Source: Phallus indusiatus (Eukaryota; Basidiomycota; Agaricomycetes; Phallales; Phallaceae). Taken from it: 64,000 bases of DNA. The DNA is taken from contig JAQFWX010000023.1 in assembly GCA_027605045.1 (NCBI GenBank), positions 248,001-312,000 of the forward strand, in the 5' to 3' direction. Position numbers and translations under genes: made by a program. The notes beneath the pieces were generated by a model, which searched no databases, was not told where the DNA came from, and worked only from the letters and a program-made list of their open reading frames with translations. Each line of letters begins with the position of its first letter. Positions within the stretch are counted from its first letter, which is position 1. Below are positions 46,431 to 57,703 of the stretch, piece after piece.

Positions 46431-49400
46431 AAAGACGGGAAGAGTTACCAAATACTGATTTGAAATAATCACCGTATTTGTCATGTTCTCTCTTGAAATC
46501 AGTCAATTTACTTGTCTGGTATCTCCTCGTTAAAACGCCAGTTTTCTCGGGCTTTTTGCGGCATGTTGCTTTTTAGAGTCAAGCGGATGTTTTCCTTTTC
46601 TTTGTTCTTCATTGGCCATTGGATTACGGACCGGGAATCTGGAAAAGAGCTTTGGAAGATGCTTAGTGATATGTAATTACCCTACAAAGATAACGAGCCT
46701 GAGGCAGGTTTGGTTCCTGCTTCTCAGTGGATCATCCCAGTAAGTCATTTGTTTGCGCGTGTGCTATTGATGCCTGCCGTCTGATATCCACGTTAAAGCA
46801 CGACATTGGGATGACTGCTCTATAATTACAACATGTTCCTGGCTATGTGATGCCTCCTGTCTGGATCTCGTCGTCGCGGCCGTCTTCTCTCCTTGATCCA
46901 CGAGTTTATCTTTGTATTTTCACCGCCATGACTTGCTGTCACTATCGCTAGTTCCTGCCGCGGTTCATTTGGCAAGACTCTTTGCAGAGTCGTGTGCAAG
47001 TTTGTCCCACAAGATCATGGCATCACTCCTTTCCGACAGACGCATTACCGTCACCTTTAACATATCACCCTATCGAGAAAGAACACAGATCCGTACGATT
47101 GTGACAAGGGTCCAATGTAAATAATAGTCTTCACACCGTCCGTGGAACTAGGATACGCTGTTGGGCTTTTCGGTTGACGCTGTTCGCTTGTAAAAGTTTC
47201 AGGAACGGCACTTTTCGGGGATACAACAAGGGTAAAAGACACATACCATATTTCTCAAGTTAAGGCGCACGTTCTCATCGGACAGGCTGGCACATTCGTG
47301 GCCGAAACATGCTTCCAAGGTTCTTTTTGGAACGATGGGTTACAATATGTACCTGACGCAAGGCAGCCTAATGGAGGTTCTGGCCCGACTACCCCCCAAA
47401 AGGAAGCAAAGAAGTGGTACCTGTCGGCTGAGATTCTATTTCACGTTTCACGAACTCAGGGCTGAGATTAAGTATTTTCACTTGCCTTTACACAAAATCT
47501 TGCTCTGATTCGTTAATGAGATATAGATGTATGTATCTCCTTGGGTTTGACTGCATGTCGTGTTAGAAAACGTACCGGGACCTATTATGTCCAGCAGTCC
47601 ATGGCCTTCTACACATTAGACTCGATGGGATAGTCCTGTGGATACTCGATACAATCTCGGTGCGCCTGGTACTGAGACTCGGTCAGCGCGCTCAGATGGA
47701 AGACGATACGGGTACAAAGTCTCGACCAATGCACAACAACTGCGCTTATTCCATCTTGACGTTGATAGCTGCGTTCTGCAGCCGGAACTCTTGTAAGTCG
47801 ATCTGAATAAAAAGATGTTAATCGTCTGAACAAGCTTAGGAGCAAACCCGTCCCCTCTGAGTTGCCTCGAAAACTTCTCTGGACGACGTCAAATGGTTGA
47901 TAATGGTCACCTGTTTAATCTAAAGCCATCAATTCGGAAGATGGGATCGACAACGACGAGAATTGCGAGTTGGGCCACGAAACTTAGGAATGGGCGGAAA
48001 TTTGGATACTCCGCCGGTGGGGCCAGTCTCATTATGTAATCAAGACCAGCTCCAACTGTGACTGGAGTACCGTGTGACTGTAACGAGCACGTAAGAGTTT
48101 CGAACTTTAAACTGACTTTAAAACAATTTTTGAAAACTAAACTTACAATTATATCTATCACGAGTTTATTCCTTATTTTTTTTAGAAGAAATAACATGGG
48201 ACGCAATGCATCAAGGCAAGTGTTCATCGTATTTCATGCCACAAGTGTCGAATAATGGTACGCTGTATTGACAGACTCAGATAGTTAAACTTCAAACGTG
48301 TACCAGGGGTTCTCAGAATATATGCGAAGGTAAAAAAAACTGGTTGAAAGATACAATAATGGGGTCAAAATGAGATAGAGGTTTAAAGCGGGCAACGACT
48401 CAATGAGTGCAAACATCGGTCCACTCGGAATCCGAATAAATTGTCAATAGCTACTTTGTTCCTCTTTTTATTAATGTACGGTATTTAAAATATAGACATG
48501 AGACTATGACTGCTATGACTTGTGGTGAATGCGCAGACCAAGTCCGGAATCCACAGTTTTGTCTCCTTTTGGCCGCCGCAATAATAATAACTTAGGCGGC
48601 AGTCAGATGCCTCAATAATGTCGATGAAGTCTTGCAACGTCTTAACATATTGTACAGTACATTTCTCGCATTTTGATATTGCCGTCTCTGCAGGTACATC
48701 TTATTACGAATTATTACCTTAAGGCGCTATAGAAGTATATCATTTTTAGAGAGAAGAACGTCTTTACATAATGACTGTTCAATGTTGTCCCTTCAAGTTG
48801 CAAGTGGATTGTTCAACGTTGTACCTTTTCCGTGGTAACAACTTATCGGAAGGACGCTCATGCGCCCGCCGCCGTCGGTCGGAGACGGCGCATTAGTAAA
48901 CTCTCAGTAAATATTATAAATCTAATTTTGTTAATAATTAAGCTGTATATTTTCAAGTATTGGAACATATATCGCAGGTTGCGGCACACGCGATGGAATT
49001 TACCCACAAAAACTCCACGTGATGAGATCAACGAGCGGAGTCTTAAATATTACACAAACAGCTTAAAAATAGACCAGTCGCCGCAAACGTATATGCCAAA
49101 TAAAAGGTACTTCTTGATATCTTTTTCTCCTCTAAAAAATAAATACTAGATAGACAAATCTGATCTTAAAGCCCTCTACATAATGAATAATTAAAAAGCC
49201 TGCGTAAATTACCTAATTCTCAGTGGTACTCACTGTAGTAAAAGCTTTTCCTGCGAACTAGCACAGTGCGGTATCAAGTTAGCTCTAAAAATGGTTTGTG
49301 CAAAGCTCAGGTCAGCGTCTTAAGAAGAAGGAAAGAAGATTTAAACCGAGATAACACGTACTAAAGTTTGCCTACATCGGTAGTGCTGTCCCAACTCCCA

Positions 49401-50143
49401 CGGCCAACTCAATTGTCTATGACACGCTTCTGGAAAGGTTCGTGGGCGGGTCCATGCCTGTGCTAAGGGTTTAAGAATCCACGTGCGAAGAAGCACATGA
49501 AATGGGGTTGTGGAAAAGAAAGGAGGAGAGCTTGAAGTGGGCAACAAGTGAGAGTCGGCTCGAGCTCTAACTTTCTTCTCCCCGGGGTCCGAGTCAGGAT
49601 TACCCATATTCCGACATTCTCATACACGACCCCAATAGCCTCGGATTGAATTGCTATACTTTCTGGATGAATATTCAATTCAAAAATTCGTAGTTTTGTT
49701 TTTCCAAAACTTTTTTGAATTTGAATAAGAACACGGGTAGTAAAGCTGAAGCAGTGGAATGCGCCGAGAGTCCGACACGATGAATCGGATATCCACCTTC
49801 TTCTGTGCTATCATACCCCTCTATTTGTTTTATTTCCCAGTTTCTGAACAATAATCAAAAATTGTCTTTGTACCTTTCTAGACTCACCCTGGCGCAGCAA
49901 TAGCGACGGTCCATTCGCAAGTTACATGTTACACGCGATATACTAAGCGCTCCACCACTGATAGCACGACCGCGACTTGAAAGGTGTTCAAAAAACTATG
50001 GCCGGCCTTCATTTATCAAAAAATCCCGCACTTTTACAACTGGTGGAAACATAATAACGGAGAGGAGCGAATTAGGGGTTTATTAGGGCTATTCAGCGTA
50101 AGACCGGGTGGCGGTGTGTATATGACCTAGGAACAAAATTTTT
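46431..50143. other. downstream of copy A and start of unit B: decayed sequence
   Basis: 46540-47450 is similar to 51480-52330, and 47600-48600 to 52480-53350, but open frames are broken differently in each. No intact gene is supported. A stretch at about 46612-46665 resembles exon 5 of the NmrA gene. Confidence 0.5.
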
Positions 50144-50173
50144 GAGATGTCATGACGTGACGGGAAAAGTTAC
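50144..50173 (+). promoter_or_regulatory. conserved CRE-like block upstream of NmrA-B
   Basis: GTCATGACGTGACGGGAAAA lies about 99 bp before the ATG, at the same relative place as in copy A. The surrounding DNA has diverged more, suggesting constraint. Confidence 0.5.
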
Positions 50174-50242
50174 ACCACCCAGTAGGCTCTTGCATTCCTT
50201 ACCCCCCTTCTTTTCTTCAGACTCTCTTCTTGCTCCTACATC

Positions 50243-51386
50243 ATGCCCACATCCACCGTCGTTATCACTGGAGGAAACAGTCGAACAACTCGCCAACTCG
50301 TCGATACCTTTCTTAATCATCCCGATTGCCCCAATCTCCGTGTACTTGTCAATCCACAAGGCGTCGATGCGTTGAAAGAAGCGTTCCCTCTGCTGACGTC
50401 CTCGCCACACTCCGTCTTCGCCACAAATTACATGGATGGGGACGCTTTAGTTCCCGCATTGCGAAGCGCGACGATTGTTGTGCATAATGGCCCAAGCGTT
50501 CATCAAAATGAAGTGGTCAGCTGCAACTCCCCCTCCATTTTCTGACCCCAGAGCACCATCGAATTTTGACATTTCAAAATATTACAGGCCATAGCAATCT
50601 CATTAATCGAAGCGGCCAAAAAAGCTGGCATCCGCTTCTTTATCTTTTGTAGTGTTCTGCATCCCATGAGGTCCAAACTGGTGACCCATACCGCGAAACT
50701 AAAGTGAGTAAGATGTCTCAATTTCGAGTTTAGAATATGCTTAGAATGTTTAGGATTGAAGAATATCTTGTAGAGAGTAGGATGAATTATTGTATTCTCC
50801 AGGTGAGTTGGCCCCTCCCTCCTTCTCTTTCCAGTTACTTAACCGGTTTTATCTCGGGTGTCATCTTCAAGCCTACGCATTTTATGCAAAACGTGTCTCT
50901 TGGTCATCTATTGCGAACCGGGAAGATTCCTCTTGCGTTCTCTGAGAAGGTCGAACAGGGTTTTGTCGACCTGCGGGACTTTGCTTTGGTTCTCCGTCAG
51001 ATCGTGCTCAATCCCATGAAGCACAATCGAGCCACGTATGAAATTGTCGGGGAAAATCGAACATACTCAGAGGTCGCATTGATATTTCAGGATGCCTTAG
51101 GCCAAGAAGTCCGGTGCGAACACATACCTGCCGACAGATATATCGCAATGTTAAAAGAAGGTGACGCCGTGCAAAGCGAGTATGCCGAAGATGTCATGGA
51201 AAGGATTATCGTCTATCATAATAGATGGTATTAGTATCATTCTCATCCAAACAATTGTCAATTGTGCTTACACACACACACTTGACTAGGGGTCTAACCG
51301 GTAACTCCAACGTGCTTCGATGGTTATTGGGACGTGAACCGAGGGATTGGAGAAAATATGTCATGGATATGTTTAAAGATGCCTAG
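50243..51386 (+). CDS. NmrA-like NAD(P)-binding protein, tandem copy B, 296 aa
   Basis: Five exons: 50243-50515, 50588-50703, 50754-50802, 50872-51227 and 51290-51386. Exon lengths are identical to copies A and C, giving 296 aa. It has the same motifs as copy A: VVITGGNSRTTRQLVDTF at the N-terminus, AGIRFFIFCSVLHPMRSK, YCILQPTHFMQNVSLGHLLR, and a C-terminus ending RKYVMDMFKDA. The altered glycine loop is shared with the other copies. Intact and probably functional; the substrate or partner is unknown. Confidence 0.9.
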
Positions 51387-53659
51387 AAAGGCAGAGGTCT
51401 CCAAATACTGATTTGAAGTAATCACCAGATTTGTCATGTTCTTTCTCTCGAAAACAGTCAGTTTGCTTGTTTGATATCTCTTCGTCTAAGCGCTTGGTAT
51501 CTCAGGCTTTGCGGCATGTTTGCTTTTTAGGGTCAGCGGGTGTTTTTTCTTATTCTTAATTGGCCATGGGATTGCGGACCAGGAGATTGGAAAAGAGCTT
51601 TTAAAAGATGCTTAGTGATATGTAGTTACCATACAAAGACAAGGAGGAGGTTTGGGTCCTGCTTCTCAGTGTGGATTAACCTAGTAAGTCATTTGTTTGC
51701 GCGTGTTCTATTGGTACTCGCCATCTGATATATATTGTTAAAGAACACGAGATTGAAGTGACTGCTCTATAATTACAACGTGATCCTCTTGGTTATTGGG
51801 ATGCCTCTTTAGGTCGTCTGGGTTCCGACGTCGTGGTCACCTTCTTATCGCTGGTCCACGAGTTGTCTTCACCTTTTCACTACCAATGATTTACCGCCAC
51901 CTTCCCCGACATTATGCCAAGTCTGTCATAACATCCGATAGGCATGTTCCGGTCGCCTTCGTTATATCACCTTGTGAAGAAAGGATGATACAGCTACAGG
52001 AACAATGTAAAAATAGAGTCCTTAAGACCGTGGATTCCAATACACTATTCGAAGGGGACACATTGATGCTGTTCGTTTGCAAAAATGCAGAAGGGTTGGT
52101 AAATGCAACGCTTCCGATTAAGACAGAAAGGGGACCTCGATATCATCTTTCGGGTTGAAAGGAAGGCGCACGTTCCCGCCGCACCAAGCCAGCACACTTT
52201 GTCAAAATATCCTTTCGAAGGTCTTCTTGAAAATGGTGTGCTATGTACCTGACGGAAAGAGCCTAATAGAGGTATTCTGACCCGGGGTACCCTCCGAAAA
52301 GAAGCAAAGAAACGGTACCTGGCTGGCATGTTAGGGCGCTGGGATAAAGTCTGTTTATTTGCTACTTGTTCAATTTGGAGCATTGACCTGATTTGCTATT
52401 GAAATAGATGTATCTTTTTGAGTGCTTGGGATGCCGTAGTTTGGTTTCAGAGAAGTTAGGAAAAGCGTTCCGTGTGCAAGACGGACATTCCACGGCTCTT
52501 TGGGAATCTTCATCGATGAGATAGTCCCGAATGGTTTATCAGTACGAGCTCGGAACGGGATGACTCGGACAGACCAGTGACTAACTCGGACCACGCTCAT
52601 ATACGTGTACGATGTCTCTTTGACCAACGTACAGCTGTCTATCCCTTTCCGTCACTGATAGCTCCACTCAGCAAGAGCGAGACTAGTAAGTCAATCCAAA
52701 TCAAATATGTCAATCGTACCAACAACTCGGGAAACAGACTTGGGACAGACTCGGAGCAAACTTTTCCAATATTTCTTTTTTCCCTTCGGAAAATTATCAA
52801 CTGTTGATTAATGATACTGTAGTGTAAATATTTAAGATGATGGGCTTGGAAATAAAAGTTGCGAACTTGGGAGTTGGCTACAAAATTGAAGCCCCCACGG
52901 AGCTTGAATAGCCTATGGAGCAACATCATGATGTAATCAAACTGCTAGTGACCCGTCCGTGAGTGACGTCAGCTTTAAACTCCGTGAATTTCAGTGTTAG
53001 GTGGGTGGCGGTGACTGTGGGTCCGAGATCTCCGGCTCTGTAGTAGGCGTCGTGTGTTGAGTAAAAACCGATTGTTATCAAGTAGATCAGATTACACCGT
53101 GCGCTCGCAATTTTCAAAAACACAATAACCGTACGACGACATGAAAACAGTTCCAAACACCGACCGATTGAGTTGAATGTCCCGTTGGCTCAAAATCCGA
53201 CTATGTAAATCATTGTGATTTAGGCTTCACTCCTCTATTTATTGATGTTTGTACGAACAGAAAGTTGACATTCAGTATAGACATGACGCGCTGCGACTCT
53301 GCGAGTGCGCTGATTAACTTCAAGTCCGATGTTCTGTCTCCCCTCTAATTTTCTAGACCAGATAGATACGGCTTCTGCCGCAGCATTGATAGGCGCTCCT
53401 CTTCCTAGCCTTTATGGAGTCTGGACAACGGTATCTAGTCAATGTCGACCATCTTGAACTTTATAGCCAGTGGGAAACCGCGTGTTAACTGGGGAGTGCA
53501 TGTCAGGTGACTGTGTGGGGTAAGAACACAATATTCGAGATGACATCGACGACATCATATGCATTGGCGTGACAGGACATCGGAAAAAGTTTCACTCCGG
53601 TGAGCTTTCCCCTTTTAACCAATTCCTTTGATACCGCTTCTTTGACTTTCATCTCCACC
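51387..53659. other. downstream of copy B: relic sequence
   Basis: A frame at 51796-52158 ending GPRYHLSG is the longest version of a sequence also seen, broken, after copies A (about 47000-47125) and C (about 55245-55330). It may be the remains of a second gene of the module. A minus-strand relic at about 53030-52900 resembles 48110-47990. Confidence 0.4.
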
Positions 53660-55560
53660 ATGGCCACATCCACCGTCGTGATCGTTGGAGGAAACAGTCG
53701 AGCTGCTCGTCAACTTGTCGACACCTTTCTAAGCCGTCCCGATTGCCCCAGTCTTCGGGTACTGGTCAGTCCTCAAGGGGTCGAAGCATTGGAAGAAGCC
53801 TTTCCTTTACTGACCTCCCCACCACATTTTATCCGCTCCGCGAACCTTATGGATAAGGAAACCTTGTCCCTTGTCTTTCCAAGCTCGTCAGTAGTTGTAT
53901 ATAATAGCCCAAGTATCAATCAAAACGAAGTGGTTGGTCGTACTCTCTACCAAAACATCTTGAAAATTTTATGAACTCGAAATTTGACAGGTTATGGCAA
54001 TATCCACTATTGAAGCCGCTAAAAAAGCTGGAGTTCGCTTCTTTATCTTTTGCAGTATTCTGCATCCCATGCGATCGAAACTAGTCACTCACACAAACAA
54101 ACTGAAGTGAGTGGATGGCAAGGGATCGAGCTCACAGAAGGCTTAGGGTATCCAGGATCGAAGAATATCTTGTAGAAAGTCGGATTAATTATTGTATCCT
54201 TCAAGTGAGTTGTATTGAGCTTTTTGTCGTGGTTATCTAACCCTTTGAGACTCAGCCCACACACTTCATGCAAAATGTCTCTCTCGGGCATGTATTGCGT
54301 ACTGGAAAGATTCCTCTTGGATTTTCAGAGATGATAGAACACGGTTTTGTCGATCTGCGGGATTTCGCTTCGGTCCTTCGTCAAATTATTCTCCATCCCA
54401 TGAGGCATAATCGGGCCACGTATGAGATTGTCGGAGAAAACTGTACATATCTAGAAGTTGCTCTGGTTCTTCAGGAAGCTTTGGGTCAAGAAGTCCAATG
54501 CGAACAGATACCTGCTGACAGATATATTGCTATGTTAAAGGAAGGTAATGTCATACAAAGCGAGTACGCAGAAGATGCCATGGAGAGGATAATTGTCTAT
54601 CATAATAGATGGTACAATATATTTCAGTCCATATTTTTATCCAAACTATGCTTACACATTTTTCTAGGGGTCTCACGGGTAACTCCAACATTCTTCGATG
54701 GTTATTGGGTCACGAACCGAGAGATTGGAGAAAATACGTCACGGAAATGTTTAGTGACGTCTAGAAAAGGAAGAAGCATGTGAACATTGATTTGAAATAA
54801 TCAATTATTTTTGTCAGTTGTTTGCTTTCTTGTTTGGTATCTTTCTCTGCCGAAGCGCTTGATAATTCAAACTCTGCGACAAGTTCCTTAGATGATTTTG
54901 TCGTACTTTCAGTCTCCATTGGGTCACAACGAAGATATTGTATAATACGGTCAATACATGAAAACAAGGCCTCAAACTGACAATTCCAGTGAGTTATTTG
55001 TTTTCGCATGCTTATCGGGACCTATCTTTTTGAGGTACGTCGTCGAAGTTTGCAAATACTAAAAGATGGCCTTCACCAATAGCCACATGAACATAATATC
55101 ATGGGTGCTTCTTGTCCAGACGTTTCTCTCTGCTTCCTATTCTGCTAAGTTATTCACAATCTTCATCTCCAACTTGTTCACATTTTGACGTGCCAGAGGT
55201 CGTGTGGGGCCTTGGGTTCGCGAAACTGAGTTAAATTCCCATACTACTGCCGATAGGCGTTACGGCCACCTTCGTTACATTTGTGTACTTCGTCACCATG
55301 CCATAAGAAGGTACCCAAAGCTTTGTTCGTTCCCACGACTGAACCTGATGTCGCTACAGACGGCGGACTGGAAATTACAGCCCACATTGAATTTTTTTTA
55401 GGAAAAAAAGGCTCTCGCTTTTTCATCAACCAAACTAACATTCGTCCAAACATCATTCAATTTTTCCGACTTGGACTTTTAATCTCTTCTGAGAAGCATT
55501 ACTATTCCGACATGTGCCTGAAGGGTCCAGATGTTTTACCCTAATAATTCAAGTGAGGAC
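53350..55560 (+). repeat. segmental duplication unit C, partial (approximate limits)
   Basis: Contains the third NmrA gene and a shortened, more diverged flank. The B-to-C spacing of the start codons is 3417 bp against 4957 bp for A-to-B, so C's unit is truncated on its left. Confidence 0.55.
53660..54764 (+). CDS. NmrA-like NAD(P)-binding protein, tandem copy C, 296 aa
   Basis: Five exons: 53660-53932, 53991-54106, 54156-54204, 54256-54611 and 54668-54764. Lengths are again 273, 116, 49, 356 and 97, giving 296 aa. The glycine loop is VIVGGNSRAARQLVDTF. The later motifs FFIFCSILHPMRSK, YCILQPTHFMQNVSLGHVLR and FVDLRDFASVLRQI match the other copies. It is the most diverged of the three at the N-terminus. 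The TGACGTGA element is disrupted: upstream sequence reads GGCGTGACAGG with an extra insertion, so regulation may differ. Intact by sequence. Confidence 0.9.
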
Positions 55561-57617
55561 GATCGGTATCTGTAGGCCGTATCAGGTTCCTCTATTTCCC
55601 ATTTATTAAACCTATTCCGATCTGCATCACACGCGAAGTGGTGCGGTTTTAGAGAACACGCGCCGTTATTTCTCTCCGAACATTTGGATGATAGGTTAGT
55701 CTTATTTGATACATACTCTCAGCAAACTTCATTTACAAGTTTGACATATGACAGGATTATGGTTGACAATGGCATGTCGCCCTGCATAGGAGATATTTAA
55801 AAATATATAATTGCTCGTCACTTTCGACAGTATTGTTCCGTGCAGTCCATACGTCCGTACCAGTCTAGACTCAGGGACTAGATCCGGTGTAATCACGCTT
55901 TATTCGGCCAAGTCACAAATCGCCGATAGCCGGGTGACAATGTTGCGACTTGCGAGCTTAGAGTAAAACAGGAATACGAACTTATGAGCGCTGCACAAAA
56001 TTGAACTAGGCTTGGACTTTTCCACAGGTTTGGATTACATAAGAGCTGATCTGCCACGTCCAGTTGCCAATCACTGCCGTCGAGCTATCCGAGAGCGCAT
56101 TGGTTATTGCTGCAGCTTATGGACGGGATTGACAGTAAGTACCAATTTTTAAAGCAAAGATGTGGAATCCTGAAGTTCTTTAGACATTCATGCGTGTTAT
56201 GCCGCTTGCGTTGAAGTACATATATTAGTACACGTCAGCACAGTGACTCGGATTACACACGCACACAAAAAGTCCAGCTGAGTATATCGCCCACAATTTA
56301 TATGCATGCTCAAAATGACGTAACTAGGCTAGCAGATTTTGGAATCAAATGAAGGCTTAGCACGTACGTAGTGCTAGGCTTTAAGAACCTCTCGCCTCGT
56401 GATCTATAATCTCACCATTGTTATTCCACTCCTAAATATACATATATTTATGTAAAGGAGTGTCCACACTTTGAAAATTCACATTTCGAAACATTCTTCT
56501 ACGCTCCAACCAACGTACGTCAAGAATATTCTTCGGGTCAAATACCCCACTCGCGCACATGCTCAGCCGCCAGCGTACTATACCCCCTCTATTATTCCAA
56601 GAAGCATGAGGTGTATTGGCCACGCCAGCTTATATTCATCTGGGCACCATGCGCGCTAAGTTTATAACCAGTCGGGTATCGTGGTCAGCATATTCATTGC
56701 CAGTGCCGACTACTAATACCATCTAAACATCTCACCTTTACAACATTCTCTATACTTAATTGCCGGATTCTTGTATCGGTCACAATCAGCCTGAATGTGC
56801 TGCGATTTGCATTTGTTCTCCGAAAGTACATTCACCTGCGTTAACCCATGGTCCGGATCATAAAAAGAGTGAGCTAAATTATTTGAGTTGTCTACTCAAT
56901 TGTGTCTACTGAATCAGGTACAGTGAAATCCATCTATTCAGACTTATGTATACGTTATGCCACCCCCCTGTGTCGATACTATGCGAATTTTAATATGAAA
57001 CATAACGCACGTGGTCTTCATTGTCCAATAATCAGTAGAGTTCAGATCGCGCTGGCTTTATCTTCTCGTACTTCTTTTATTGATGGTGCAGTTTCGTTAT
57101 ATTCGTCTATTATCTTGGTGTGGTCAACTGAAACGTTTGCCCTCACCAGCGGTTCGACTCCTCTTTGTGGTCTTCTTTCTCGCCTGGTTAACAATGGCTT
57201 CGCCCCTTTCAGCATCTCCTATCCGGGTTCTTGACTCCGACATTGCATCGATAGGGCCATTTAATTGCGATACAAACCTCGATAACAGAAGTTCACATGT
57301 CAAATGTTAGGCCACCAGTGAACTCTTCCCAATGAATCAGATTAGTGCTTCATGTCAAGACTGTATTGAAGGCGGGTGAGAAACGTTCGTGATCGTGCCA
57401 GTTAATGATCTTTTGTTATACACTCCTTAGTATAAATCCCTGGGACATCCTGGTTTGAGATTGGCAGGACCTCAAAATCATTGCTTCTTTATAACTATAA
57501 GTTCTCCTGAACTTCTCAGAGATCTATACTAATCAGTAATCTGGGAAAAGCTGACCGGCCTTTCCAGCCTGTCTCGGTCTCGGTGAACCCTGGACGACTG
57601 GACAGCTTTGCCCAGAT
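54765..57617. other. 2.9-kb region without a supported gene
   Basis: 55240-55560 holds the copy-C remnant. A frame at 55281-55544 could be part of it. 56900-57310 has hydrophobic open frames without recognisable family. Nothing else is seen. Confidence 0.4.
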
Positions 57618-57627
57618 TATATATAAA
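57618..57627 (+). promoter_or_regulatory. TATA box of the gene at 57704
   Basis: TATATATAAA lies about 80 bp upstream of the start codon, the expected place for a core promoter. Confidence 0.55.
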
Positions 57628-57703
57628 CTAGTCAACTCCTTCCACCCACGTCTCAATTTTCTCCCCTAACCTTCTCTTTTAGCTCACTTATATCACCATT
57701 AAT

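Larger units (their letters stand above)
43980..48600 (+). repeat. segmental duplication unit A (approximate limits)
   Basis: About 4.6 kb, similar to unit B over upstream sequence, the NmrA gene, and about 2 kb downstream. The offset between A and B is close to 4956 bp at the upstream marker and at the start codons. Limits were estimated by eye. Confidence 0.65.
48940..53350 (+). repeat. segmental duplication unit B (approximate limits)
   Basis: About 4.4 kb, colinear with unit A, containing the second NmrA gene and the same decayed flanks. Non-coding divergence is much higher than in the exons. Limits were estimated by eye. Confidence 0.65.

Noticed and set aside
57160..57190. tRNA B-box-like GGTTCGACTCC
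   Set aside because: The T stem has a mismatch and no A-box or cloverleaf could be folded around it.
57080..57310. Possible lipopeptide pheromone precursor ending in Cys
   Set aside because: It ends in a bare Cys without the two aliphatic residues and final residue of a CAAX box, and no receptor gene is nearby.
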